The translations under genes were made by a program, and so were the position numbers. DNA of 64,000 nt from JAAZKI01 sp012799905. Its GTDB lineage: Bacteria > Verrucomicrobiota > Lentisphaeria > Oligosphaerales > Oligosphaeraceae. Positions 8,635 through 17,690 of the stretch are shown in pieces. The first letter of the stretch is position 1. The number at the start of each line of letters is the position of its first letter. Under the pieces are notes generated by a model that saw only the letters and a program-made list of their open reading frames with translations, had not been told where the DNA came from and did not search any database. The stretch is taken from assembly GCA_050949415.1 (NCBI GenBank), contig JBMNFR010000006.1:1-64000 (forward strand), in the 5' to 3' direction.

Positions 8635-8672
8635 CAGCGGCCCGGAACAACACATGGCGTTCCGGGCCGCTG
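8635..8672 (-). terminator. Hairpin terminator between convergent genes
   Basis: CAGCGGCCCGGAAC (8635-8648) pairs perfectly with GTTCCGGGCCGCTG (8659-8672). On the minus strand TTTTTG follows the stem, so it best fits termination of the PpiD-like transcript; it may also stop the MBL transcript. Confidence 0.75.
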
Positions 8673-8720
8673 GGGTGGGTTAATCTTGAGACCTCATTCT
8701 GTCTCTGGTCAGAATTATTT

Positions 8721-11462
8721 TCAGCCGGCTCTGCGCACCAGGCCTTCCACCAGTTCAGTCTTTGACTCTACCTCCAAGCGCTTGTAGAACTCTGTCAGCG
8801 CTTCCATTTCCTTCTGGCGCTGGAGATAGTTGCGCACATTTCCAGCCAATTCGCGGGTTTCCTCATCATCCGGCACGACGCGTTCCTGGAGGTAGACCAG
8901 GACATAGCCGCCGTACGTCTTCTGGGGGGGCAGGATGCTCAGCAACGGCGCCTTGGCCAAAGCCATCATAAACGCCTCCTGATCACGGACGTTGAAATCC
9001 GTCATCTCGCGGCTTTTCATCCGGCTGTACGGCTTGGCCGGCTTAAACACGATTTCCCCGGCCGCCTTGGCCAAGTCGGGTTCCGCCTTCAGGGCCTCGT
9101 TGATACGGTCTGCGGCGGCTTTCGCTTCGCTTTCGGCGATGCCCATCGCCAAATGCCGCTTGTAGACATTCTTCAACGTCGCCATAACGCCCGGGTCATC
9201 GGCCGGCGAAGTCAGAGTGGGCGGCAGGACTTCCAGCAGGCAAGCGACGTGCGAGCCTTCCGTGCCGCGGACCGGATGCGTGAACGGGTCTTCCTTCTTG
9301 GCGCCGAAAACCTGGGTCATCACCTCGCGTTCACGAGCCAGCCCAGTGGCGGCATAGTTGTGCTGGACGACTTTGTCAAGCTGGCTCACCTCCAGCTCGG
9401 CATTGCCTTCAGTCATGGAGTTGAAAATCGCGGCCGGGTCTGCCTTCGCATCCTTATCCAAGGCATCGGCCCAGGCGGTCAGCATATTTTCGGACAATTC
9501 AAGGGCGGCTTCATACGCCAGATCAGCGGCCTTTTCCCGCTGCAGAATCGGCGTCAATTCCTCCCGTACCTGCTCCAAGTCGCGGCCCGGCTTCTTCTCC
9601 AGCAACTTCGCCAAGACAAAGGACGTCGGCGTTTCAATCACCTTGCTGATTTGGTTGAGTTCGAGGGCGCCGTAGGCCGCCGCCAATTCATCGTCAAGCT
9701 CAGCCAGGTTCTGGAAGCCGCTGTCGCCGCCCTTAGCCTTGCTGGCCTCGTCTTCCGAGTACTCTTTCACCAAATCTTCGAACAGCGCACCCTCGCGCAG
9801 TTTGGCCGCAGCCTCTTCAATCCTGGCCTTCTTAGCGGCTTTCTCCTCGGCGCTGAGTTCGACCGGGGTGTTGACGACAATTTGGGCGACGCGCACTTCG
9901 ACCTTCTGGTATTCGTCCTTGCGCGCCTCATAGCCCTCTGCGATGTCGTTTTCGGTCAGAACGACCTTGTCCAGGAATGTCTCTGTCTTAAAGGTCGCAG
10001 CGCGGAACGAACGTCTTTCCGCCTTGAAGAAGGGCATGACCAGCTCTCGCAGCCCGTCGCGATATTCCGTCGCTTGCCGATTGCGTTCTTCTTCATCAAG
10101 GGCGCTATTGCTGGCCAGGGTGGCGTTAAACTCGTCCGCCAGGTCCCATACGGTCTTCACCATCGGCACCTTGTCCTTGAAAATACCGATTTTCTCATCA
10201 TAGAAGGCCATGGCGCGCTCTGTCAGCAGCGCTTCAGCGATTTTTTCGCGGGCCTCTTCATTCAATTCAGCGGGCTGGATGCCGGGCTGCAAGTCAGTGA
10301 GGCAGGCGACATAGTACATCCGGCCCCCCATGATAGCGGGAGTGATGGCGCCGACCTGGTTCAGGGAGCGAATCGCATTGGCCAGAACCAAATGCCGTCC
10401 TTCCATGCCTGGCAGCTGGTCGCCGACGCTGAACAGCCCAGTGGTGCTGACAGTGGCCTTGGCCCCTTCCGCGACTTCTTTGAATTTAGCGATGCGGGCG
10501 TCGCCCTCCAGCCCGGTCAACGCCGCAGTCAGAGCCGCAGCCAAGTCGTTCGCCTGCTTTTTCGCCTGCTCGGAAATCTTGCGGTTGCGCAAGGAACCAG
10601 CGATTTGGGTTTTGACTTCTTCCAGGGTCTTGTCCTTGTAAAGGCGATCCTTCATGGTCTCATACTGACGGGTGATCTCCTCCTCGGTCGGCTCAATCAA
10701 GGCCTTCATCGCCGGATCAGTCGTCGCCGCAGCCCGCAAATCATCCATTGACAAGGCCGCCACCGTGGCCGCACGCTGCTTTTCCCAGGTGATCTCGGCC
10801 TTACGGGTCGCAAAAAACTGCTGAATGTCCTCTTCCGAGGGTTGCGCCGCCTTGGTCGTATCCTGGTTGAATTCGGCAAATTGCAGCGTGTACACTTCCA
10901 GCCAGGGATTGACGTCAGCTTCGTCAACCTTGATGCCTTCAGTGACCTGTTCTTCCAAGCGCTTGATGATTATATTTTCTTTGACGATATTATCGAAGTC
11001 GCTCGCAGTCAAGCCGGAACGAGCCAGGAAATTGGTCTTGAAAAGCCCGAATGTCTCGCGGGAGAAATTGCCGTCCTTGTCAACAAAATAGGGCATCTCG
11101 TGAATAGCCGCCACGATTTCGCTGGTGGTGACCTTGGCCAGACCGCGCTTCTTGGCCTCATGTATGGCACGCATCCGGCGCAGCGTCTCATGGACCAGGG
11201 CCTCCTGGCTGGACTCCTGGGACAAAAAGCGGTTGTAAAGCAAAAAAGCGCCCAAGTCAGCCGCGCGCATCTTCTTGGCGAACTCCTTTGTCTTCAGTTT
11301 CTTGCCATACATCTTGCCGATGGTGTTACCGCCCCTGTGGCCGCCGAACATATCGCCCGGCGTCACGAAGACGACGAACATGAGGCTGATGATGATGCCT
11401 AGGGCGATATAGGTCTTCCGACCATGCTTCTCAAAATAGCGGTTGAAACGCGAAATGATCAT
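8721..11462 (-). CDS. PpiD-like periplasmic folding chaperone (SurA_N and parvulin domains)
   Basis: A 913-residue inner-membrane-anchored protein. A short cytoplasmic N-terminus with basic residues (ISRFNRYFEKHGRK) leads into one membrane helix (YIALGIIISLMFVVFV, about 18-35). The rest is periplasmic: a SurA N-like helical region (about 40-200), then charged helical stretches, and a parvulin PPIC domain (about 520-640) marked by VRVAQIVVNTP, EYSEDEASKAKGGDSGF and FVLAKLLEKKPG. A second helical half with SurA-like features follows. PpiD-type proteins help newly exported outer-membrane proteins fold. E. coli PpiD is 623 residues, so this one carries a long C-terminal extension. Upstream, 126 bp separates it from rpe on the same strand. 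Confidence 0.82.
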   Translation of the reverse strand: MIISRFNRYFEKHGRKTYIALGIIISLMFVVFVTPGDMFGGHRGGNTIGKMYGKKLKTKEFAKKMRAADLGAFLLYNRFLSQESSQEALVHETLRRMRAIHEAKKRGLAKVTTSEIVAAIHEMPYFVDKDGNFSRETFGLFKTNFLARSGLTASDFDNIVKENIIIKRLEEQVTEGIKVDEADVNPWLEVYTLQFAEFNQDTTKAAQPSEEDIQQFFATRKAEITWEKQRAATVAALSMDDLRAAATTDPAMKALIEPTEEEITRQYETMKDRLYKDKTLEEVKTQIAGSLRNRKISEQAKKQANDLAAALTAALTGLEGDARIAKFKEVAEGAKATVSTTGLFSVGDQLPGMEGRHLVLANAIRSLNQVGAITPAIMGGRMYYVACLTDLQPGIQPAELNEEAREKIAEALLTERAMAFYDEKIGIFKDKVPMVKTVWDLADEFNATLASNSALDEEERNRQATEYRDGLRELVMPFFKAERRSFRAATFKTETFLDKVVLTENDIAEGYEARKDEYQKVEVRVAQIVVNTPVELSAEEKAAKKARIEEAAAKLREGALFEDLVKEYSEDEASKAKGGDSGFQNLAELDDELAAAYGALELNQISKVIETPTSFVLAKLLEKKPGRDLEQVREELTPILQREKAADLAYEAALELSENMLTAWADALDKDAKADPAAIFNSMTEGNAELEVSQLDKVVQHNYAATGLAREREVMTQVFGAKKEDPFTHPVRGTEGSHVACLLEVLPPTLTSPADDPGVMATLKNVYKRHLAMGIAESEAKAAADRINEALKAEPDLAKAAGEIVFKPAKPYSRMKSREMTDFNVRDQEAFMMALAKAPLLSILPPQKTYGGYVLVYLQERVVPDDEETRELAGNVRNYLQRQKEMEALTEFYKRLEVESKTELVEGLVRRAG

Positions 11463-11588
11463 GTGCTGACTGGGCCTTTCCTGCTCAGATTATGTTAAAA
11501 TCGACTATGATTTCTTCTCGCTGCGGTCGCTTCTGTCGACATCATCATTGCCGCCGAACCGTCGCTCTCCCTTGGCGCAACGGCGGTT

Positions 11589-12284
11589 TCAGCCCTGGAC
11601 TGCTGCGCGAATGGCGCTGATGCCGGCGGCGGCGCCGCCTTTAGCATTGTAAACGCTGCTGCCTGCGACCAGGACGTTAGCGCCTGCGGCCACCACTGCA
11701 CCGGCGTTGCCGGCCCCGATGCCGCCGTCAACCTCCAGGTGAATCGGCCGACCAATGGCTTGGATCATCGCTTTGATTTCTCGAACCTTGGCCAGCTGCG
11801 CCGCCATGAACGACTGCCCGCCAAAGCCGGGTTCGACGGTCATAACCAGCACCATCTCCACCAGGGGCAGGTATGGCGCCAGGCTGATCGCCGGCGTTCC
11901 AGGCCGCAGGGTGATGCCAGCCGTGCAGCCGGCATCGTGAATCTCGCGCAAAATCGCGGCCAGGTCGCCTTCGCTCTCAACATGAATCGTGATGTGATCA
12001 GCCCCAGCGTCAACAAAAGCAGCCACATAGCGCCCTGGCGACGACAGCATCAGATGAACGTCAAAGGGCAAGGACGTCAATGGCCGAATCGCCTTCACAA
12101 TCGCTGGCCCCATCGACAAATTAGGCACAAAATGGCCGTCCATAATATCGATGTGAACAACATCAGCGCCGCCTTCCGCAATGGCGGTGACGCTGTCTCC
12201 AAGGCGGCAGAAATCCGCCGCCAAAATCGATGGGGCGATCTGCACCTGGTCAACTGAGAGACTTCGCATGGTTCTGTCTGACAT
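11589..12284 (-). CDS. rpe: Ribulose-phosphate 3-epimerase
   Basis: A TIM-barrel epimerase of the pentose phosphate pathway interconverting ribulose 5-phosphate and xylulose 5-phosphate. Key blocks: IAPSILAADF, VVHIDIMDGHFVPN (metal ligands H44, D46, H51 and catalytic Asp), VEPGFGGQSF and LEVDGGI with the second catalytic Asp and phosphate site. With the ATG at 12284 the protein is 231 residues; an ATG at 12269 (MRSLSVDQ) is an alternative. The open frame extends upstream to 12470, but that part is translated from the A2 repeat and is rejected. It probably heads a transcript with the PpiD-like gene, and the GGGGTC end of repeat A2 lies 88 bp before its start. Confidence 0.94.
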   Translation of the reverse strand: MSDRTMRSLSVDQVQIAPSILAADFCRLGDSVTAIAEGGADVVHIDIMDGHFVPNLSMGPAIVKAIRPLTSLPFDVHLMLSSPGRYVAAFVDAGADHITIHVESEGDLAAILREIHDAGCTAGITLRPGTPAISLAPYLPLVEMVLVMTVEPGFGGQSFMAAQLAKVREIKAMIQAIGRPIHLEVDGGIGAGNAGAVVAAGANVLVAGSSVYNAKGGAAAGISAIRAAVQG

Positions 12285-12372
12285 CGTATTCTGCCTATGC
12301 TGACTTCCTGTTCCGCAGCCGGCGACTGCGGGAACGACACCGGGCTTGAGTCTTCCGCCCGGAGCGTATTTA

Positions 12373-12696
12373 GACCCCATCCAAAAAGGATTTTCTAACC
12401 ACGAACCACACGAAAAAACACGAAAATTTTTTATAGGATTGTTGCTCAGACGGATGGTATGGGATGGCATGGCATGTGGTTCAAAAAGCAGCGCAACCGT
12501 CCCGGTTGTGATTGATGCTTATCCTCCCACGTTCTAATGCTCCCGTGCGCAAGAGGCAGGATGCAGAACGGTCAGAGAAAAAAGACGGAAATAGGCGATA
12601 GAAATTCTGAATGTTACAATCTGCACACCATCCAACTCTAAAAAAGTTCGTGCCTTTTCGTGCCTTTCGTGGTTAAAAACAATTTTGGACACCCTC
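12373..12696 (-). repeat. Family A interspersed element, copy A2
   Basis: A 324-bp copy in reverse orientation, bounded by TATTTA on both sides (12367-12372 and 12697-12702). Its GACCCCATCC end (reverse of GGATGGGGTC) faces the rpe start. Its other end abuts the rpmB terminator at 12705. Confidence 0.85.
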
Positions 12697-12704
12697 TATT
12701 TACG

Positions 12705-12737
12705 TAAAAAAAACGGACACAGAACCCTGTGTCCGTT
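12705..12737 (-). terminator. Rho-independent terminator of rpmB
   Basis: On the minus strand AACGGACACAG (12727-12737) and CTGTGTCCGTT (12712-12722) form an 11-bp perfect stem with a GGTT loop, followed by a run of eight T. It lies 83 bp after the rpmB stop. Confidence 0.9.
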
Positions 12738-12819
12738 GACGCGCTAGGCCATTTCACCTGTGCGTGATTGTTGCCTGGAGGCCATGACGCAGCTTCTATG
12801 CCAAACCGACCTAAGGCCG

Positions 12820-13047
12820 TCAGGCCTTGGTGATTTTGTCAGAACGAATACAGGCGGTGCAGACCTTAAGGCGGGAAACGCCGCCATTGACCCGGCAACG
12901 AATCCGCTGCAAGTTCGGGCTGAAGGTGCGCTTCGTGTTTTTCACCACGTGCATACCGATACCGCCCTTTTTCTTGGCCAAACCGCGACGGGTAATATGA
13001 CCGCCGACAGTCTTGCCCTTTCCGCAAATGTCACAAACTTGGCTCAT
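12820..13047 (-). CDS. rpmB: 50S ribosomal protein L28
   Basis: A 75-residue large-subunit protein. It has the zinc-ribbon form of L28, with CDIC near the N-terminus and CTAC near the C-terminus. The core blocks GKTVGGHITRRG, TKRTFSPNLQ and RIRCRVNG are typical of the family. The ATG at 13047 is preceded by GAGGTG at good spacing; a frame extension to 13059 lacks a ribosome site. Monocistronic, with its own strong terminator. The tRNA-Lys gene lies 130 bp upstream on the same strand. Confidence 0.96.
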   Translation of the reverse strand: MSQVCDICGKGKTVGGHITRRGLAKKKGGIGMHVVKNTKRTFSPNLQRIRCRVNGGVSRLKVCTACIRSDKITKA

Positions 13048-13179
13048 AGTACACCTCAATGCCTGGCAACGGCCAAGCCGCCCCAGACGTCAATGCGTTG
13101 TGTTTATGGTTAGTAAATAATATCTTATCGGAAACAAAACGGAAATGCCCGTCCGCCACAGGTGATGTCCAAAAAGCAA

Positions 13180-13256
13180 TGGTGGGATGGCCGGGACTCG
13201 AACCCGGGACCCCCGCATTAAAAGTGCGATGCTGCTACCGACTGAGCTACCATCCC
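13180..13256 (-). tRNA. tRNA-Lys (anticodon UUU)
   Basis: Read on the minus strand: acceptor GGGATGG/CCATCCC (7 bp), anticodon stem TCGCA/TGCGG around loop CTTTTAA (anticodon TTT, Lys), T arm CCGGG-TTCGAGT-CCCGG, and an encoded CCA. Total 77 nt including CCA. The D arm reads GCTC..GCAGC, one base longer than the E. coli homologue, leaving a 3-bp D stem plus a mismatch. Confidence 0.93.
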
Positions 13257-13486
13257 CCAAAACCGGGACATACAACGAGATTTCCAGGCGAACTGGAAAA
13301 AATGCAAAACTAAATATACACCATATCTTCTACGGCGCAAGCCTGTAGGTGGAACTTTTTTGTTGAACAATCGAAAATCATTGCTGCGATTAGCGCGAAG
13401 CGCCACAGGCCTTATATTTTTGTCATCCGGCTTAGTCCGCGTTGTTTTTTCTATATTTTATCTTGTAGTCTCCACACGAGGTCATT

Positions 13487-14491
13487 ATGTCACGCACAAC
13501 GCCATTCAAAGTCGCCCTCATTGCTCGCGAGCGCGACAACACGCCGTCCTGGGTTGTTGACCGTCTAGCGGCCATTCCCGGCCTGGAAGTCATCTACGGC
13601 CATTGCGACACTGAGGACAAGCTCCTGGCCAATGCCGGGGATGCGGACATGATTTGGACTATGGCGCGCACGCCGGTCTTGACCCCGGACGTGCTGCCTA
13701 AATTGACGCGTTGCAAGGCCATCTTGCGCAGCGGCAGCGGCATGGACGGCTATCCGGTGGAGGAAGCCTCCCAGCTCGGCATCCACATGTGCAACTGCCC
13801 GGAATCGATTTCCGAAGCGGTGGCAGAGCACGCCGTCGCCCTGCTGTTTGCGCTCATCCGGCAGATTCCCTTCAAGGACAACGCCATGCGCGGCCTGGCT
13901 GGCAGCGTCAAGGGCGGCGGATTTCGGTGGCATATCAGCGGCCGGACGCTTGGACTGGTCGGCTTCGGGCGCATTGGCCGCCGGGTGACCGAGATGATGG
14001 CCGGCTTCCGAATGAACGTGCTGGTCTTTGACCCGTACACAAACCAGGACAATATCCGCCAGGCCGGCGCTAAACCCACTGACCTGGACGAATTGCTGGC
14101 GCAGTCCGACTACGTGTCGCTGCACTGCCCGCTGACCGAAACGACCCGGCATTTGATCAATGCGGAGAAATTGGCCCTGATGAAGCCCGACGCCCTCCTG
14201 ATCAACACATCGCGCGGCGGCGTGGTTGACGAGGCGGCCCTGGTCGCCGCCCTGCGCGAAGGCCGCCTCGGCGGCGCCGGGCTGGACGTGACTGATCCAG
14301 AGCCGCCAATTCCCGGAAGCCCGCTCTTCAGCCTCGATAATGTGATCCTCACCCCGCATTGCGCCGCCGCCTCGGCCGATTTTGAACGCAATTTCTGGGA
14401 ATGCTCCATCCAGGTGGTGCTGGAATGTATGCAGGGTGACTATCTCTCGCACTGCATGAACCGCCAGCAACTGGTCAACCCAAGAGCATAA
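13487..14491 (+). CDS. D-isomer-specific 2-hydroxyacid dehydrogenase (SerA-like)
   Basis: A 334-residue NAD-dependent dehydrogenase. The Rossmann loop is LVGFGRIGRR (157-166) with an acidic residue at the end of the next strand (VFDPY). Catalytic residues are visible: Arg in NTSRGGVVDE, Glu in DVTDPEPP and His in LTPHCAA. It lacks the ACT domain of full-length phosphoglycerate dehydrogenase, so the substrate could be 3-phosphoglycerate, hydroxypyruvate or another 2-keto acid. The ATG follows GAGGTCATT. About 230 bp of non-repeat leader separates it from the divergent tRNA gene. A B-family repeat follows the stop. Confidence 0.88.
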   Translation: MSRTTPFKVALIARERDNTPSWVVDRLAAIPGLEVIYGHCDTEDKLLANAGDADMIWTMARTPVLTPDVLPKLTRCKAILRSGSGMDGYPVEEASQLGIHMCNCPESISEAVAEHAVALLFALIRQIPFKDNAMRGLAGSVKGGGFRWHISGRTLGLVGFGRIGRRVTEMMAGFRMNVLVFDPYTNQDNIRQAGAKPTDLDELLAQSDYVSLHCPLTETTRHLINAEKLALMKPDALLINTSRGGVVDEAALVAALREGRLGGAGLDVTDPEPPIPGSPLFSLDNVILTPHCAAASADFERNFWECSIQVVLECMQGDYLSHCMNRQQLVNPRA

Positions 14492-14538
14492 CCGCAGAGC
14501 TGGCTCAGCTTCCGGCTGACAAACCAGCCGGTGAGAGA

Positions 14539-14905
14539 TGTTTAGGGTGGACTATACCCCGCCCACAACCTAATTTATGTGTCACCCTTACAGGGCTCCA
14601 AATCTATGCCATCTCACCCAGGGCTGCGCCGGGCCTAGCGGCCCGGCTTACCCTGGGCTTCTATGTGTCGCCCTGCGGGCTTTTGCCGCTTTGCGGCTGT
14701 GAACGTTATGGACGCTGATTGTCGTATCTAAGCCTGGCGGCCCAAAGGGCCAGCAACATAAAAGCCCAGGGTGAGCGTAGCGAAGCCCTGGGTAAGGCGT
14801 ATAATAATTTTGAGCCCCGCCAGGGGTGACACATAAACGCCGTTTTGAAGAAAATCTTTCCAAAAAACAAGAAGTTGGCTGATAGTAGTACAACAGCCTA
14901 TTTTC
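14539..14905 (-). repeat. Family B palindromic element, copy B1
   Basis: Begins with the short TTAGGGTGGAC...CCACAACCTA hairpin, then GC-rich inverted blocks (CACCCAGGGCTGCGCCGGGCC with its later complement, GCGGCCCAAAGGGCCAGC, GAGCCCCGCCAGGGG). It ends with CCAAAAAACAAGAAGTTGGC and GATAGTAG. Copies at 50732, 54959 and 57500 share this order. No credible gene; it fills the gap between the dehydrogenase and the HIT gene. Confidence 0.8.
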
Positions 14906-14925
14906 CAACGTATTAGGAAATTACC

Positions 14926-15441
14926 ATGACTGACTTCAACCCCTGTGCTGATGCCGCCAGTCCACGCCCGCTGTGGGCGCCGTGGCGTATCGCGTATATC
15001 CGCGGCCCCAAGGCCAAAGAATGCTTTTTCTGCGTCAAGGGCGGCCGCGACTGCCTGGAGGACCACGTCGTTTACCGCAGCAAACTGGCCTTTGTCCTGC
15101 TTAATGACTTTCCGTACACTTCCGGCCATGTCCTGGTGGCGCCGTATCGTCATGTTTCGACGCTGACAGCCTTGACCGCGGCCGAACGCCAGGATGTCCT
15201 GGACCTGCTCATTCAAACCCAGGACGTTCTGACCAAAGTCATGCAGCCGCAGGGATTCAATGTCGGATTCAATGTCGGCGAAGCTGCTGGCGCAGGCGTC
15301 AAGGACCACGTGCACGGCCATGTCGTGCCGCGCTGGAGCGGCGACACCAACTTCATGCCAGTCCTAGGCGGGCCGCGGGTGGTGCCAGAATCGCTTGACG
15401 ACACCGCCCGACTCCTCCGGGAGGCATTCGCCGCACTCTGA
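14926..15441 (+). CDS. HIT-family hydrolase/AP4A phosphorylase-like protein
   Basis: A 171-residue histidine-triad nucleotide-binding protein. The triad is HVHGHVV (H128, H130, H132), with H130 or its neighbour as the usual nucleophile. The N-terminus has WAPWRIAYI and a CFFC pair typical of the AP4A phosphorylase-like branch; FNVGFNVGEAAGAGVKDH precedes the triad. Such enzymes cleave dinucleoside polyphosphates or nucleoside phosphoramidates in the cytosol. Substrate cannot be told. The start ATG at 14926 lies directly after the B1 element. Confidence 0.9.
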   Translation: MTDFNPCADAASPRPLWAPWRIAYIRGPKAKECFFCVKGGRDCLEDHVVYRSKLAFVLLNDFPYTSGHVLVAPYRHVSTLTALTAAERQDVLDLLIQTQDVLTKVMQPQGFNVGFNVGEAAGAGVKDHVHGHVVPRWSGDTNFMPVLGGPRVVPESLDDTARLLREAFAAL

Positions 15442-15474
15442 GTCTTCAGCAGCGGCCCGCCCCGGGCCCCTAAC

Positions 15475-15540
15475 GAATTATGAATTATGAATTATGAAAT
15501 GCGCCTCACTCAGCATTCAGCATTCAACATTCAGCATTCA
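15475..15540. repeat. Short tandem repeats GAATTAT and CATTCAG/CATTCAA
   Basis: Three GAATTAT heptamers are followed by four CAGCATT/CAACATT-type units. The array sits between convergent genes and touches the stop codon of the hydrolase at 15538. Confidence 0.8.
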
Positions 15541-16296
15541 ACTTTCAGCCCATCCATCAAAGGCGTGGTCGATGAATTCGACGATTTCGGTTGGGTCTTC
15601 GAGGCCATGCGGGTGGTGTCCGCAGTCTGGCTTGACGATTAGTCGGCAATTGCCGCCGCCCTGCATATAGTTGCACAGCAGCGGTATTGAGTTGCGCTCC
15701 ACGTGCACGACTTCGTCCGCGCTGCCGCAGACATGGATGACCGGTATGCCGGCGCGAGCCAGTTCATGGGCGCGTTCGATTGGCGGGCGGTATTTATCCT
15801 TCAGGTCCTGTTCAGTCAAGCCATACATCTCCAGGCAGCGGATATACTCCGGCGTTCCGGCCAAGGGGGGTCGGCAGGGCCAATTCCGTATATCGCAGAC
15901 TGGCGCGTCCGCATACAGGCAAGCGATCTTATCATGGTTTTCCAGGGCCCAGTTGTAAATAAACAGCCCGCCGCGGCTGAGGCCAATCATAGCAGTGCGG
16001 GCATGCAGTCCGAGTTGGCGGGTAAAAGCGTAGAATGCGTCAAAATGGCGCATCGCCTTGGGTGCGCCGTAGTGGTGTTGCACGTCCATGTAGGCCAGCA
16101 CATAGCCGCGCCGCACCAGTTCCACGTCGGCATTGGCGAAAGCGCCGAAGAATTCCGCCCGCCAAGCCCAGCGACGGTCAGCCCGCAGGCCCTTGGGAAG
16201 CACCAGGCGGCAGGCACGGCCATCAACCTCGCCGCGACGGCATTCAAAGCCCTCCCAGGTCTCCACGTTCCAGTCTTGAATCATCTTGTAGTTCAC
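15538..16296 (-). CDS. Alpha/beta hydrolase (esterase/S9-like)
   Basis: A 252-residue alpha/beta hydrolase. The nucleophile elbow is GLSRGG (S107), an acid is likely in VCGSADEVVH, and the catalytic His lies in CGHHPHG near residue 230. No signal peptide, so cytoplasmic. The fold resembles carbohydrate esterases and peptidase-like hydrolases often found beside sugar-degradation genes in this phylum, but nothing fixes the substrate. Its last codons run into the CATTCA tandem repeat. It is divergent from the M20 peptidase gene, with promoter-like DNA between. Confidence 0.78.
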   Translation of the reverse strand: MNYKMIQDWNVETWEGFECRRGEVDGRACRLVLPKGLRADRRWAWRAEFFGAFANADVELVRRGYVLAYMDVQHHYGAPKAMRHFDAFYAFTRQLGLHARTAMIGLSRGGLFIYNWALENHDKIACLYADAPVCDIRNWPCRPPLAGTPEYIRCLEMYGLTEQDLKDKYRPPIERAHELARAGIPVIHVCGSADEVVHVERNSIPLLCNYMQGGGNCRLIVKPDCGHHPHGLEDPTEIVEFIDHAFDGWAES

Positions 16297-16329
16297 CAGC
16301 GGCCTCCTTGATTTTCATTCTTTCCACGA

Positions 16330-16358
16330 TTGCGCTTTCCGAATGGCGGTTCTATAGT
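16330..16358 (+). promoter_or_regulatory. Sigma70-type promoter for the M20 peptidase
   Basis: TTGCGC (16330-16335), 17-bp spacer, TATAGT (16353-16358), about 115 bp upstream of the start. It closely resembles the plus-strand promoter at 3583 (TTGCGT-17-TATAGT). Confidence 0.6.
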
Positions 16359-16472
16359 ATAAGTCGCCATTTGCGCCCTGCAATCAGCCGAGCGTTGACA
16401 TTTTTATGGCATTCTTCCCTTCCCTTGCCTGCTCCTGCCCGGAAAGGCCCCTTTCTTTCGTTGAGGTCGTTC

Positions 16473-17636
16473 ATGCCTGTCCTTGAAGAACTCGTCCCGC
16501 TGCTTTGCGCCATGATTCGCATTGACAGCCGTAACACCCTGCCCCTGGGCGTCCCGGGCGAACGCATCGCCAATGAGGAAGACATGGGGAATTTCGTTGC
16601 CGAGCGCCTGACCGCCCTCGGCTTTGCCGTTGAAAAGCAGTACATTGCGCCGCTGCGGCCCAACGTCATTGGCAGCTATCACGCCGGCGACGGCTGCCCT
16701 ACCCTGGTTCTCAACGCCCACCTGGACACAGTCGGCTCCGACGGCATGACCATTCCGCCGCTGGACCCCCAAATTCGCGACCAGCGAATTTACGGTCGCG
16801 GCTCCTGTGACACCAAAGGCAGCCTGGCCGCCATGCTAAAAGCCTGCGAGCGCATGATTGCCGACAAACTGCCCCTGAATCTCATCTACCTCGCCACCAG
16901 CGCTGAAGAGACCAGCTGCCAAGGCTCGCCCTTTGTTGACCTTAGCCGCTGGCAAGTTGACGGCATCCTGGTCGGCGAGCCGACCATGAACCGCCCTGTC
17001 ATCGCTCATAAGTGCCACGGCACCCTGGAGCTGGTCTGTCGCGGCCGCGCTGCGCACGGCTCGCGCCCGGAGCTGGGCGACAACGCTATCTTCAAAATGG
17101 GCAAACTGCTGGCTCACTTGGAAAACACCGTCATTCCGGAGCTGGCCGCCATCACCTACCCTGGCTTTACTAACGGCTGCACGCTGTCAGTCGGCCTGAT
17201 CAAGGGCGGCGCCAAATCCAACATCGTGCCGGACGAATGCCGGATCACCTGCGATATCCGCCTGGTGCCCAAAGCCGGCGAACCGGAAGACATCTTCCAG
17301 CGGCTGGCTGATGATGCCACCGCAGCACTCGGATTCCCCGTCGAAATCGGCCATTCCCATTCGGCCCCGGCCATGCAGACAGCGCCAGACCATCCCTTCA
17401 CCCAGGCCGTCCTGGCCGGCGTCGCAGCCGCTGGCGTTGACGCCACGCCGCTGACCGTCACCTATTGCACGGACGGCGGGCAGCTGTCCCAAAAAGGCCA
17501 TCCCTGCATCGTGCTTGGCCCTGGCGACATCAGCGTCGCCCATGCCGCTGTCGAATACCTTGAGATCGCGCAACTGGAGCAGGCTGTCGACGTCTATGTG
17601 TCGATTGGCCGGACTATGGCCGCCGGTAAACGCTGA
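16473..17636 (+). CDS. M20-family metallopeptidase (ArgE/DapE/CPG2-like)
   Basis: A 387-residue dizinc amidohydrolase/peptidase. Metal and catalytic motifs: NAHLDTVGSDG (H83, D85), GRGSCDTKGSLAAML (bridging Asp), SAEETSCQG (catalytic Glu pair), GEPT, and a late CTDGG / PGD block with the last His region in ISVAHAAVEY. The dimerisation domain lies between (AHGSRPELGDNAI). The family includes acetylornithine deacetylase, DapE and dipeptidases; the gene has no arginine or lysine pathway neighbours, so the substrate is open. The frame is open back to 16035, but the upstream part is antisense to the hydrolase; TTGAGGTCGTTC before the ATG at 16473 supports this start. Confidence 0.88.
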   Translation: MPVLEELVPLLCAMIRIDSRNTLPLGVPGERIANEEDMGNFVAERLTALGFAVEKQYIAPLRPNVIGSYHAGDGCPTLVLNAHLDTVGSDGMTIPPLDPQIRDQRIYGRGSCDTKGSLAAMLKACERMIADKLPLNLIYLATSAEETSCQGSPFVDLSRWQVDGILVGEPTMNRPVIAHKCHGTLELVCRGRAAHGSRPELGDNAIFKMGKLLAHLENTVIPELAAITYPGFTNGCTLSVGLIKGGAKSNIVPDECRITCDIRLVPKAGEPEDIFQRLADDATAALGFPVEIGHSHSAPAMQTAPDHPFTQAVLAGVAAAGVDATPLTVTYCTDGGQLSQKGHPCIVLGPGDISVAHAAVEYLEIAQLEQAVDVYVSIGRTMAAGKR

Positions 17637-17690
17637 GCGGCTTGACCATCAATTCACCCCCAAATCCCTATCTTTTTCTCGGAACTCGCC

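Noticed and set aside
9153..10751. 532-codon open frame on the plus strand
   Set aside because: It is exactly antisense to the PpiD-like gene, has no recognisable domain, and arises from that gene's regular codon pattern.
12285..12470. N-terminal extension of rpe
   Set aside because: The additional 62 codons are translated from repeat A2 and its flank and have no counterpart in the family.
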